From the NCBI RefSeq assembly GCF_025465275.1, contig NZ_JAODNK010000216.1, forward strand, positions 21,584-85,583: a DNA stretch of 64,000 nt. The letters run 5' to 3'. Made by a program: the position numbers and the translations under genes. The notes under the pieces were generated by a model. That model did no database searches. It saw only the letters and a program-made list of their open reading frames with translations, and was not told the DNA's origin. The DNA comes from Nocardia sp. (GTDB taxonomy: Bacteria > Actinomycetota > Actinomycetes > Mycobacteriales > Mycobacteriaceae). Below are positions 7,794 through 16,712 of this stretch, piece by piece. Position 1 is the first letter of the stretch. The number at the start of each line of letters is the position of its first letter.

Positions 7794-8863
7794 GTTGGTT
7801 CCAGCCGCGGTCGGCACTGTTCTGGGTGTACTGCTGCGCGGTGGTCCTCGGGCCGCTGTGGTTCGTGATCCAGGCGGCGGGCCTGTTCTGGTTCGGTGGC
7901 ACGCCGGCGCTGGTGGCGCTGCCGATCACCGCGCTGACCCTGTTCGTCTTCGGCGCGATCCTGTTCGCGCTGGACCCGTTTCGGGCCCGCCGCAGGCTGG
8001 TCGCACCGATTGTCATGGGGTTCCTCTGGGGTGTCACCGTCTGGCCGGGGATGGCGCTGTGGGCCAATGACAATGTGACCGCCGTGATCACGAATCTGGC
8101 GGGGGACCGGTTCGCCATCAGCTGGCAGTCCGCTATTGCCGCGCCCATCGACGAGGAGTTCATCAAGGTCATCGGTATCGCGGTGGTCGCCGTGCTGTTC
8201 CGCCCGCTGCTGAGCCGTCCCATGCACGGTCTGCTGATCGGTGGCTTCGTGGGCCTGGGTGCGCAGATCGCCGAGGACGTGCTCTACAGCGCGCAGACCG
8301 CGCTGGCCGCGCCGCAGAATCCGGTGGGCGATGTGCTCATCGTGGCGGTGCTGCGCCTGGTCACCGCCTTCACCTCGCACTGGGCGATGTCGGCGCTTGC
8401 CGGTGTCGGCGTTGTCCTGCTGCTGATCCGGACCGATCGTTCCTGGGGTTGGCGGGTGGGTGTTTTCGCCCTCTTCTACGGTCTGGCCGTCGCCATGCAC
8501 GCCATCTTCGACGCGCCCCGGCCGAACGGTCCCGCCTGGCTGGTGATATTGCTGCCGATCGTCGTCGATCTGATCATCTTCAGCCTGGCCTACCGCTGGG
8601 TGCTCGGCACCGAGCGGAAATGGCTGCGCGCCACCATTTCCCACCCGATCGCCCGCCCGCTGGGCGCGGAAGCTCAACTGGCGCAGCTGCTTACCCGCCG
8701 TAGTCGGCGTAGAGCCCGTGCCGGTCTTCGGTATTCGATGCGGATGGGGCGTCCGCAGGCTCGTCGTTTCGAGCGTGATCTGATCGATCGGGTCACGGCG
8801 CTGTCGGATTATCGGCCGCCTGTGCACCCCGTCTGGAACTATCAGCAAACTATGCCGCGCTGA
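7790..8863 (+). CDS. PrsW-family intramembrane metalloprotease
   Basis: 357 aa polytopic membrane protein with about eight hydrophobic segments. The three PrsW motifs are visible: EExxK in DEEFIK (E122, E123, K126), a Glu in GLGAQIAEDVLY near 160-170, and His in SHWAMSA near 197 together with HAIFDAP (HxxxD) near 240. PrsW of B. subtilis cleaves the anti-sigma factor RsiW; the substrate here is unknown. The C-terminal 90 residues are basic and cytosolic. The start overlaps the upstream exported protein. Confidence 0.88.
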   Translation: MSWFQPRSALFWVYCCAVVLGPLWFVIQAAGLFWFGGTPALVALPITALTLFVFGAILFALDPFRARRRLVAPIVMGFLWGVTVWPGMALWANDNVTAVITNLAGDRFAISWQSAIAAPIDEEFIKVIGIAVVAVLFRPLLSRPMHGLLIGGFVGLGAQIAEDVLYSAQTALAAPQNPVGDVLIVAVLRLVTAFTSHWAMSALAGVGVVLLLIRTDRSWGWRVGVFALFYGLAVAMHAIFDAPRPNGPAWLVILLPIVVDLIIFSLAYRWVLGTERKWLRATISHPIARPLGAEAQLAQLLTRRSRRRARAGLRYSMRMGRPQARRFERDLIDRVTALSDYRPPVHPVWNYQQTMPR

Positions 8864-8924
8864 CTCCTCGTGGTCCGCGACCATCCAGTGTGGAAAATCA
8901 TGAGCGCGCCGGTTGCCTGCTAGT

Positions 8925-8939
8925 AGCGCACTGAGCGCT
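8925..8939. promoter_or_regulatory. Small palindrome upstream of the GNAT-like gene
   Basis: AGCGC-ACTGA-GCGCT, flanked by GCTAG on the left and AGC on the right, ends 12 bp before the start codon at 8952. It could be an operator; there is no adjacent regulator gene. Confidence 0.35.
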
Positions 8940-8951
8940 AGCTTGGTTGGT

Positions 8952-9818
8952 ATGAGTGACGGCAATTCGCTACCCCATCCGCAGGGGTCCGATCATGCAC
9001 AGGAGTTACTGGACCGACGCCAGCAAGCCCTGTGCAACTATCTGGCGGCCAGTGGTGATGTCGCAGCCACTCGGATCCGGGCCAATCTCGGCGGGTGGCG
9101 GCGCTGGTTGCACCGGCTGCCGGGTGCGCCGATCTCCAATGCGTCGGGTCGCCGCGATGTGCTACTGCGCGAACTGGCCCAGCACGGGGTGGGCGCCGAC
9201 GATCGCCGCTGGGGTGCGCTGTCCGGCGGCTACCTGCGCAGCCGCGACGCCGTGGTCTGCCTGGAATTCACCCTCGCCGACCTCACCGCCGAATACGAGA
9301 CGACCGCACCGCACTGGGTGCGGCAACTGCGAGTGATCACCGAATCGAGTGCGGACGCGCGTCCACTGGCCGCGCTCGGCGACCGTATCGCCGTCTCGGA
9401 TCTCACCGAGCAGCTGCTCGCCGTGACCCGCGCCGCCCCCGACGACGGCGCGAGAACGCGACTGGCCGATCACCTGCCCGGCGTACTGCGCCCACTGCCG
9501 TCGGATATCGAAACGCTGCGCCGCAGTGACCATCTCGTCGACGTGGTGTTCGATGTGTACGCCGACACCATCAAACTCGACAACATCACCGTCAATCCCG
9601 AACTGCGCGGCACCGGCCTGGGCACCGCGACGCTACAGCACCTCTGCCGCGCCGCCGACGCCCATCACCTCTATATCGTCGGCCAGCTGGTCCCCACCTA
9701 CCGCGATGACGATTCGGCCGTTCCCCGGCTGGCGGGCTGGTGCCGGCAGCACGGTTTCGCCGTCAATGAGCGCTTGGGCGGCCGCATTTCGCGCACCCCG
9801 GCCAGCGTGTCCTCGTAG
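8952..9818 (+). CDS. Unknown protein with GNAT-like C-terminal domain
   Basis: 288 aa from the ATG at 8952. The first 180 residues are helical and basic with no family I recognise. The last 90 residues look like an acetyltransferase core: LDNITVNPELRGTGLGTATL gives the R-G-x-G-x-G acetyl-CoA pyrophosphate loop, followed by WCRQHGFAVNERLG resembling the last GNAT strand. Substrate unknown. Convergent with the broken GAP-family gene, whose stop lies 6 bp away. Confidence 0.65.
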   Translation: MSDGNSLPHPQGSDHAQELLDRRQQALCNYLAASGDVAATRIRANLGGWRRWLHRLPGAPISNASGRRDVLLRELAQHGVGADDRRWGALSGGYLRSRDAVVCLEFTLADLTAEYETTAPHWVRQLRVITESSADARPLAALGDRIAVSDLTEQLLAVTRAAPDDGARTRLADHLPGVLRPLPSDIETLRRSDHLVDVVFDVYADTIKLDNITVNPELRGTGLGTATLQHLCRAADAHHLYIVGQLVPTYRDDDSAVPRLAGWCRQHGFAVNERLGGRISRTPASVSS

Positions 9819-9824
9819 CTCCGG

Positions 9825-10487
9825 TCAGAGCGCCTCGATGCCCTTGCCCAGCACGACGCTGCCCATGACCAGTAGCAGAATGGCCATCACCATGTGATTG
9901 TTCGACTGCAGCCAGTTCTTCAGGGAATCCAGCGTGGGCCGGATCCGCTCGGCGGCGACCTGATACCCGAGGACCGGAATGAGCACGGTGGCCGCCGCGA
10001 GCACCGTGAAGATGATCAGGGCGATGAATTCGCCACCGCCGGACAGGGTTCCGGTGCCGATGGCCACGCCGGCCGAAACGCACAGCAGCAGATTCTTCGG
10101 ATTGACGGCGGACAGCAGCGCGCCGAGCCCGATGGCTTTCGGGAGGGTGACGTCATCGATGGCCTACATCCACTTCGGAGTCGACGTATCGGTGCGGGCG
10201 CGCCACTGCTTGCCCGCGAGCGCGATCAGCAGCAGGCCGAGCCCGATGCGAATCCAGCCGAAGAGCGTCGCATGCGCACCGGTGTGGCCGCCGGTATCGA
10301 TGGATCCGGCCAGCAGTACGAAGATTCCGGTGGCGATCACGATGCCGCCGACCCAGCCAACCGCGAATCCGAGGCTGGCGGCGCCCGCATTGCGCGAGAG
10401 CAACATCAGAATGAGGGCGACGATCGGGATCGGTGAGATGGCCACACCGACGGCAAGAGGTAGCAGATTCCCGATTACTGGGCCCAT
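9825..10487 (-). pseudogene. GAP-family membrane protein interrupted by an in-frame TAG
   Basis: The frame reads as one GAP (Sap, sulfolipid-addressing-like) transporter from MGPVIGNLLP at 10487 to the stop at 9825, but a TAG at 10164-10166 cuts it after PKWM. The same frame continues with AIDDVTLPKAIGLGALLSAVNPKNLLL, the conserved mid-region of the family. Homologs usually have Gln or another residue between WM and AID, so one CAG to TAG change explains the interruption. Hydrophobic segments occur on both sides. Either a recent null allele, a sequencing error, or (unlikely) suppression. An upstream ATG at 10592 is possible but adds non-family residues. Confidence 0.85.
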
Positions 10488-10670
10488 GCCGGAAACATAG
10501 CCCCGGCGTGTGTAGTCGGCATCACCCATTTCGGATGACTCGGGCGTGCAGTATTTGGTAGACATGGACACACCAAGATCAAACGGGTTCACACTCAGAG
10601 CACTCCCATCCGGTAAATTCGCCCACGCAGCAGCGTTGTTGAAGTATCGGCACTCGGTGCAGGAGGCACG

Positions 10671-13286
10671 GTGACAATTCCGTTGGTTCGGCCCTCTGGT
10701 GTTCCGATTCCGGCTTTCCCAACGCTTTCCAGAGTGGCTCTGGAGAAGCGCCTGGATAGTGCTGTGGATACGGCTAATACGAGTGTGCTGCTGATTTGCG
10801 CGCCGGCCGGTAGCGGCAAGACGGTACTACTGGCGGACTGGCTGGAGCATCGCGACGGCGGCCCGCATCCCCGCACCGGCGTGGCCTGGTGCACCGTCAC
10901 CGACGAGATGAACGAGGGGGCGGCCTTCTGGGCGGCGGTCCGCCACGCGCTCGGCGTCACTCTCACCGATGCGCCCCGCCGCATGATGCCCGCCACGCAG
11001 ATCTCCGATGCGGTCGCGCTGGGCGCAGCGCTGGCGAGTCATGCCATGCCGACGGTGCTGGTGATCGACGACGCGCATCTGCTCACCGATCCGCAGGTGC
11101 TCGCGGGATTCGAACACTTCCTGCAGAATTCGCCGCTGACCGTCACCACGATCATCTCCGGCCGAGTCGCGCCGCCACTGCGCTGGCACTCGCTGGACCT
11201 GCGCGGTGGCCTCACCCGGCTCGGCTTCGGCGATCTCACCCTGACCACCGGCCAGATCGCCGAGCTGTGCGCGCAGCACGGCTGCCGTCTGACCGATGCG
11301 GAACTCGCGACCGTGCTGGAGCTGACCGAGGGCTGGCCCGCGCTGGTCCGCATCGTCGCCAGCCAGCTCGCCGATCATCCGGACGAGCACGCCGCGGCGC
11401 TCACCGCCCTGGCGCGCGGGCCGCATGCCGTCTCCGACTATCTGGCCGACGAATTCATCACCGATATTCCGGTGCATCTGCGAATGTTCCTGACCTACAC
11501 CAGCATTCTCGACACCTTCTCCGAATCGCTGGCCGATGCGCTGGTCGGCGATGGCGCCGAGCATGCGCTGCACGAGCTCGGGCGGCTCGAATTCCCGCTC
11601 ACCAGCACGCTGCGCGATGGCCAGCTGTGGTTCGAATATCACCCGATCCTGCGCTGCCACTTTCGCGCCGAGGCGTATCGGCTGGGCCGGGAGAACCGCT
11701 CGGAGCTGCATAGTCGGGCCGCCGACTGGTTCCGGGACATGGGTCTGCGGGCGCCGGCGCTGAGCCAGCTGCTCGAGGTCCCCGACCGCGGCGCGCTGAC
11801 CGAATTCCTCTCCGACGCCGGCATGGCCATGGTGCTCGACGGTGACGGCGCCGAACTCTTCGAACAGCTGCAGCGGTCCCAGCCCGCGCTCGCGGACGAT
11901 CCGTTCGTCTGGCTGCTGCGCGTGGTGACCGCGCTGGTCGCCGGCGATACCGCCGATGCGTCGGCCTATCTCGCGGTCGCCCGGGCCCGTGATGAGCAGT
12001 GCGAATCGTTTGTGCCCGAGTGCTGGCTCGCCTCGCTCACCCTGGCCATCACCGCCGATATCGCGGTATCGGGTGGTATCGCCCTGGGCGACTTCGAGAT
12101 TCCCGAGTCGATTCCGTCCACCGGCCAGGCGGATATCGATTGTTATGCGGCCATCCAGACCGCGACCGCGCTGGTCGCTCGCGGTGAGGTCGAGCGCGGT
12201 GAGCGGCTGCTGAAATCCGGTCTGGCTCTTGCCGAGCACGCCGGGCGGCCGCTGCTGGCCATTCACGCGGTGACCCGGCTGGCCCTCGCGGCCTGTGTTG
12301 TCGGCGCGGTGACCACCATGCGCGAGCGGTCCGAACGCAGTCTCGCCATTGCCGCCGCCCATGCCGTACCGCAGACCGCCGACACCACGCAGGCCATGAC
12401 CATGGCCGCGCTCGGCGCGTATCTGCATGGTGAGGAACCGGATCCGGCCTATATCGCCGCCGCGCTCAGCGGTCATGCCCGCCGTGACGGTTCGATCGGC
12501 CCGGCCGGGGGCCTGCATGCGCAAGTGGTCGGGCAGCTGCTGCAGTTCGAGCGCGCCGAGGACAAGGGCGCAGCTGCCGAGGCCGTCCGGCACTGTCTGC
12601 TCGAACTGCTGGCCAAGCATCCGGCTACGGTGACCAGCAGCGGGCTGATCCCGCACGCAGTGTGGGTGATGTTGCGGGTGCACGAGCCGCGCAGCGCCCG
12701 GCTGATGGTCGAGCGAGCGCGCGTCGCCATCGGCGATACGCCTGAGATCACGGTGGCCCGGGCTGCCCTGTCGCAGGCTGTCAACCGGTCGACCACCACT
12801 CGCGCCCTGCTTGACCCGCTGCTCGCGAACGCGCATGCGCTGCACCCCGTCACCGCGATTACCGGATGGTTGCTGTATGCCCTGTCGCATCAGGATTCGA
12901 GCATGCCGACAAAGGTGCACAGTGGTATCGAAAAGGCGCTGCGAGCGGCCGCGCCGGAGCGAATTGTGCGCCCCTTCTTCGATATTCCGCATGCTGTCGA
13001 TCTGCTCGATACCTATGCGGGACGATTCGGCAACTATGATGCCTTCGCCGAGCTGATTCGCCGTCATCCCAATTCTCGGCGCCGGGCCTCGAATCCGCCG
13101 CTCACCGATACCGAGATGGTCGTGTTGAAGCAGTTGCCCTCCGGTCGCACCGCACAGCAGATCGCGACCGATCTGGGCGTGTCCATCAATACCGTGAAAA
13201 CTCATCTGCGCGGCATCTATTCGAAGCTCGACGCCAATTCCAGGCTGGGAGCGCTCGATCGCGCCCGGCATTCGGGCTGGCTCTGA
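10671..13286 (+). CDS. Large ATP-binding LuxR regulator (LAL/MalT-like)
   Basis: 871 aa. Residues 44-51 are a Walker A (APAGSGKT), with VLVIDDAHLL near 125-135 as Walker B, a STAND-type helical middle region of TPR-like repeats, and a C-terminal LuxR helix-turn-helix (about 805-868: LTDTEMVVLKQLPSGRT, then IATDLGVSINTVKTHL). The GTG start at 10671 follows AGGAGG by 6 bp. LAL proteins sense a ligand with their TPR-like region. The neighbouring SulP gene is in the same direction, 135 bp downstream, but co-regulation is not shown. Confidence 0.92.
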   Translation: MTIPLVRPSGVPIPAFPTLSRVALEKRLDSAVDTANTSVLLICAPAGSGKTVLLADWLEHRDGGPHPRTGVAWCTVTDEMNEGAAFWAAVRHALGVTLTDAPRRMMPATQISDAVALGAALASHAMPTVLVIDDAHLLTDPQVLAGFEHFLQNSPLTVTTIISGRVAPPLRWHSLDLRGGLTRLGFGDLTLTTGQIAELCAQHGCRLTDAELATVLELTEGWPALVRIVASQLADHPDEHAAALTALARGPHAVSDYLADEFITDIPVHLRMFLTYTSILDTFSESLADALVGDGAEHALHELGRLEFPLTSTLRDGQLWFEYHPILRCHFRAEAYRLGRENRSELHSRAADWFRDMGLRAPALSQLLEVPDRGALTEFLSDAGMAMVLDGDGAELFEQLQRSQPALADDPFVWLLRVVTALVAGDTADASAYLAVARARDEQCESFVPECWLASLTLAITADIAVSGGIALGDFEIPESIPSTGQADIDCYAAIQTATALVARGEVERGERLLKSGLALAEHAGRPLLAIHAVTRLALAACVVGAVTTMRERSERSLAIAAAHAVPQTADTTQAMTMAALGAYLHGEEPDPAYIAAALSGHARRDGSIGPAGGLHAQVVGQLLQFERAEDKGAAAEAVRHCLLELLAKHPATVTSSGLIPHAVWVMLRVHEPRSARLMVERARVAIGDTPEITVARAALSQAVNRSTTTRALLDPLLANAHALHPVTAITGWLLYALSHQDSSMPTKVHSGIEKALRAAAPERIVRPFFDIPHAVDLLDTYAGRFGNYDAFAELIRRHPNSRRRASNPPLTDTEMVVLKQLPSGRTAQQIATDLGVSINTVKTHLRGIYSKLDANSRLGALDRARHSGWL

Positions 13287-13382
13287 TCGACCCGGACTTC
13301 ACCCGTGGCGTGTGAAGACACACCGCCGCCGGTCGAGGAAGGTCGACCAGTGATCGACATAGCCACGCCGATAGGAGGCACC

Positions 13383-13427
13383 ATGGTTGCGCAGCTACTC
13401 GGCGGGCTGGGGAACGGACTGTGGTGA
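13383..13427 (+). CDS. 14-residue leader ORF overlapping the SulP start
   Basis: ATG with AGGAGG five bases upstream encodes MVAQLLGGLGNGLW and ends in a TGA whose bases overlap the GTGA of the SulP gene (13424-13427). The SulP start itself has no Shine-Dalgarno sequence of its own, so ribosomes finishing this peptide may restart there. A hairpin GGTCGA-GGAAGG-TCGACC lies upstream at 13331-13348. Alternatively the ATG could be the relic of a longer N-terminus lost by frameshift. Confidence 0.5.
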   Translation: MVAQLLGGLGNGLW

Positions 13428-15121
13428 GCGTACTGCTCTCCCGCGCCCGCGCCAAGATCGGCAAGCCCACCACCGCCGATGTGACCGCTGGTATGGCGAC
13501 CGGACTGTTCAGCATTCCCGAGGGCATGGCGTACGCCTCGATCGCCGGATTCAGTCCGGTGGCGGGGCTCTACGCCGGTGTGATGCCGCCGATCCTGGGT
13601 TCGCTCACCGCGTCCACGGTGCTCATGGTCACCACCCTCACCAGTGCCATCGCCCTGACCGGGCAGTCGGTCCTTTCGGATGCCGGCCTCGATTCACACA
13701 GTGCGGGAAACGTTGCGGCCCTGGCCATTATGGTCGGCCTGATCATGTTGCTCATGGGGCTGCTGCGGCTGGGCGTGGTGCTCAGCTTCGTCTCCAATGC
13801 GGTCATGATCGGCTTCTCCACCGGTATCGCGCTGCAGATCATCACCGGGGTGTTCAAGGACGCCACCGATTACAAGCCGGGCGGGCACAACAAGCTGGTG
13901 CAGGTGTGGAACTGGCTCACCGGCATATCGCACTGGCAGGCGACGACCACCTGGGTGGCGATCGCCACCGTGGCGGTGTGGGCGATCGCGCGGGTGATAC
14001 CGAAACTCGAATCCCTGGCATTGCTCGTGGCCATGGTGGTGGTCAGCGTCGCGGTCGCCGCGCTGAGTCTGGATGTCGAACTGGTGCGGGGGATTGCCGA
14101 GATTCCGGCGGCGCTGCCCGGTCTGTCGCTGCCGAACTGGGACGCGATGCCACATCTGGTGCCCGGCGCCTTATCGGTCGCGCTGGTCGCGCTGGCACAG
14201 GCGGCCGGCGTCGCACCCTCGATGCCCAATCCCGATGGTTCGCGCTCGAATATGAACGGCGACTTCATTTCCCAGGGTGTCGCCAATATCGGCGGCGGCC
14301 TGTTCCAGGCGCTCCCGTCCGGTGGTTCGCTCTCGCGCACCGGCGTCGCCTCCAGTGTCGGCGCGCGCACCCGTTGGGCGGGCGTCATTTCCGGCGTCTT
14401 CCTGGCCGTGGTCGTGCTGACCTGTGCCAAGCTGGCGGAACGCATTCCGGTACCGGTGATCGGCGGACTCATTCTGGTGGTCGGCGGTGAGCTCATCTGG
14501 GGCAAGCGCGCCGATATCGTGATGGTCTGGCGCACTTCGAAACTCTCCACCGCCGCCATGCTCGCCACCTTCGCCGCGACCACCCAGCTGCCGCTGCAGC
14601 AGGCCATTGTCATCGGCGCCGTGCTGTCGCTACTGCTGTTCTGCGTACAGGCCACGCGCGGAACCGAACTCACCGCACTGCAGCGCGGGGCGGACGGCGT
14701 GTGGTCGACCGCGCCGGTGCCCGCCAAGCTGACCTCCGGCGAGGTGACCGTTCTCAATTACGACGGCTCCAGCTTCTTCGCCGAACTTCCGCGCCTGGAA
14801 GCCGGGCTGCCCGACTTCACCGGTGCGCGCAATGCGGTGCTCGTGCTGGTCCTGCGTGCGGCACCCGACATCCCGTCCTCCGCCATGCTGAAACTGTTCC
14901 GCCGCTACGCGAATCAGCTGCACGACGAGGGCGGCCAACTCATCCTCACCGGCGTCCGCCCAGCCCTGGCCCAAGCCCTGCAACGCACCGGCATCACCGA
15001 CCTACTCGGCCCCCACGACATAATCCCCGCCACCACCGTCCTGCTCGGCCCCCTCGACCAGGCCATCGCCCGCGGCCACGCCTGGATCGCCGCCCGCGAA
15101 GGCGAACAACCCAAGCCCTGA
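13421..15121 (+). CDS. SulP-family inorganic anion transporter
   Basis: 566 aa. The N-terminal two thirds has about 11-12 membrane segments with the SulP signature (GLFSIPEGMAYASIAGFSPVAGLYAG near residues 28-53) and the NMNGDFISQGVANIGGGLFQALPSGGSLSRTGV region near 275-310. The C-terminal STAS domain (about 435-550) has the ALRRY-like and GGQLILTGVRPAL strands. Such proteins carry sulfate, bicarbonate or other anions; the substrate cannot be read from sequence. The start is GTG at 13421 or the next codon GTG at 13424, the latter overlapping the TGA of the leader ORF. Confidence 0.92.
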   Translation: MVSVLLSRARAKIGKPTTADVTAGMATGLFSIPEGMAYASIAGFSPVAGLYAGVMPPILGSLTASTVLMVTTLTSAIALTGQSVLSDAGLDSHSAGNVAALAIMVGLIMLLMGLLRLGVVLSFVSNAVMIGFSTGIALQIITGVFKDATDYKPGGHNKLVQVWNWLTGISHWQATTTWVAIATVAVWAIARVIPKLESLALLVAMVVVSVAVAALSLDVELVRGIAEIPAALPGLSLPNWDAMPHLVPGALSVALVALAQAAGVAPSMPNPDGSRSNMNGDFISQGVANIGGGLFQALPSGGSLSRTGVASSVGARTRWAGVISGVFLAVVVLTCAKLAERIPVPVIGGLILVVGGELIWGKRADIVMVWRTSKLSTAAMLATFAATTQLPLQQAIVIGAVLSLLLFCVQATRGTELTALQRGADGVWSTAPVPAKLTSGEVTVLNYDGSSFFAELPRLEAGLPDFTGARNAVLVLVLRAAPDIPSSAMLKLFRRYANQLHDEGGQLILTGVRPALAQALQRTGITDLLGPHDIIPATTVLLGPLDQAIARGHAWIAAREGEQPKP

Positions 15122-15124
15122 CAA

Positions 15125-15352
15125 TCATCTGTGCCCGTGGGTGATCCGGTGGTGCGCTGCCAATAGACGGGGCACCACCAGATAGACCGCGCTGGGAACG
15201 ACGACCGCGGTCAAGGCCAGCGCCCGCAGCACCGGTGGCCAGGTCGCGCTGAACGGGGCCATCACGGTCATGCCCAAGGCGACCATCGGGAAAATGGCCA
15301 GCCAGCTGATCAGGGCTCGGACGTGCACCGACGGGGTGGGAGTGGCAGTCAT
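15125..15352 (-). CDS. Small two-helix membrane protein (DUF2798-like)
   Basis: 75 aa with two hydrophobic segments, about residues 11-30 (ISWLAIFPMVALGMTVMAPF) and 36-57 (LRALALTAVVVPSAVYLVVP), and a His-rich tail. The spacing of the helices and the loop AT-WPPVLRAL resembles DUF2798-type small proteins. Start taken at the ATG at 15352; an upstream ATG at 15391 is in frame. Convergent with the SulP gene, 3 bp apart. Confidence 0.6.
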   Translation of the reverse strand: MTATPTPSVHVRALISWLAIFPMVALGMTVMAPFSATWPPVLRALALTAVVVPSAVYLVVPRLLAAHHRITHGHR

Positions 15353-15590
15353 TTCGACTCCGTTCGAAGCGTCGATCACGCACGGGTGCAAGTCTTCTCG
15401 GAAGGTGGGTCGGCACCCGTCCCGACCGCTCCGCCCGACGTCCGGACGTGGGGGAGAGGGGGACGGGTTGCCGCCCTGGGCCCGAATCGATCATCGGCGA
15501 CGGGCGGTGCGCGGGTCAATCCTCGGATTGGCTTGGCATTCCCCAAGATCGGGCTTGGGAGGGGCGGGCTCTACGGTGGCAGATGTGCGC

Positions 15591-16496
15591 ATGACCTTCG
15601 ATGATCTGCGGGTGTTCGTGGCCGTCTGCCAGGCGGGCAGCCTCAGCGCGGTCGCGCGCGAGCTGTCCTGCACCCAGTCCGCGGTGAGTCAGCATGTGAA
15701 GCGGCTCGAACAGGCCACTGGGGTAAAGCTTTTGGAACGGGGATTACACGGTGTGACGCCCACGCCGGAGGGTTTGGTACTGCGTGCGGCGGCCAGCGAC
15801 GGGATCGCCGGCCTGGACTCGGCCCTGCGGCGGATCGGCGAATCCGCCCGTGGCGAGGCCGGATCGGTGCGGGTCACCACGGGTGCGACAACGATCCGGC
15901 ACTTCATGTCCGACGCGATTATCGACTTCCGGCAACACTTTCCGCGCGCGACACTGGATTTCCGCACGATCATCTCCAGTCGCAGCTGTTTCGATTGGCT
16001 CACCGAAGGCACGGTCGACCTGGCCTGGGTGACGATTCACGGATCGGTCAGCGGCGTCGAGCAGCGCCCTGTCATGGATCTGCCCTGGGTGCTGGCCGTC
16101 CGCGAGGATGATCCGCTGGCCGACCGATGTCAGATCACCCCCGCCGACCTCGCCGATATCCGCCACATCCGGCTTCCCGACAATTCCGTGTCCCGCATCC
16201 ATCTCGACGCCGCGCTGACTCGACTGGGCGTCCGCCTCACCTCGGAAACCGGTGTCACCGACTGGAATACCGCCGTGCTGCTCGCCGAACTCGGTGTCGG
16301 TCATGCGGTTGTCCCCGACCTCCCGTACGCCGGCGCCTCGACAACCCCACTGCGATTCCTGCCGCTGCCGTACATCCCCCCGCTGCCCGTCGGCTGGGCC
16401 GTCCGCCGCTGGGACGCCCTCACACCCCTGGCGCGTGCCTTCGCCGACATGGTCGATCAGCAATGCCGGACCTACCAGCGCGACCGTGCCCGGTGA
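15591..16496 (+). CDS. LysR-family transcriptional regulator
   Basis: 301 aa. The N-terminal winged helix (residues 1-60) has the typical FDDLRVFVAVCQAGSLSAVA and SQHVKRLEQATGVKLLER stretches; residues about 90-295 form the periplasmic-binding-like effector domain. The ATG at 15591 gives the standard LysR N-terminus; GTG at 15576 is an alternative that adds five residues. The frame is open 107 codons further upstream, without family similarity. The divergent neighbour is the small membrane protein, and a possible target lies in the decayed oxidoreductase remnant downstream. Confidence 0.9.
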   Translation: MTFDDLRVFVAVCQAGSLSAVARELSCTQSAVSQHVKRLEQATGVKLLERGLHGVTPTPEGLVLRAAASDGIAGLDSALRRIGESARGEAGSVRVTTGATTIRHFMSDAIIDFRQHFPRATLDFRTIISSRSCFDWLTEGTVDLAWVTIHGSVSGVEQRPVMDLPWVLAVREDDPLADRCQITPADLADIRHIRLPDNSVSRIHLDAALTRLGVRLTSETGVTDWNTAVLLAELGVGHAVVPDLPYAGASTTPLRFLPLPYIPPLPVGWAVRRWDALTPLARAFADMVDQQCRTYQRDRAR

Positions 16497-16553
16497 GGCG
16501 GCTTCATCCCTGCACACCGTGGGCGCCGGAGGGGGCAGGAGCGGCAATCTCCG

Positions 16554-16706
16554 GTGGCCTGGTTCGCCGACGGCGCGGACGACCGGCTCGAGGGCGCCGA
16601 TCGGGAGCAGGCCTGGCAGCTCATCACCGCCGCCCAGCCGCGCTATGCGAAGTTCCAGGGCAAGACCGATCGGGAGTACCGGCTGATCCGGCTCAGCCCA
16701 CGGTAA
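16554..16706 (+). pseudogene. Remnant of a flavin/F420-type oxidoreductase C-terminus
   Basis: About 50 codons read WFADGADDRLEG, then a helix and PRYAKFQGKTDREYRLIRL before a TAA. The ending looks like the last strand of split-barrel (PPOX or Ddn-like) flavin or F420-dependent oxidoreductases. No start codon with a ribosome site and no N-terminal domain is present, so it is read as a 3' remnant. Family assignment is weak. Confidence 0.35.
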
Positions 16707-16712
16707 TCGCGC

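Noticed and set aside
10827..13271. Minus-strand open frame of 814 codons
   Set aside because: Lies fully inside the LAL regulator gene; composition is an Arg/Gly/His-rich shadow with no recognisable domain.
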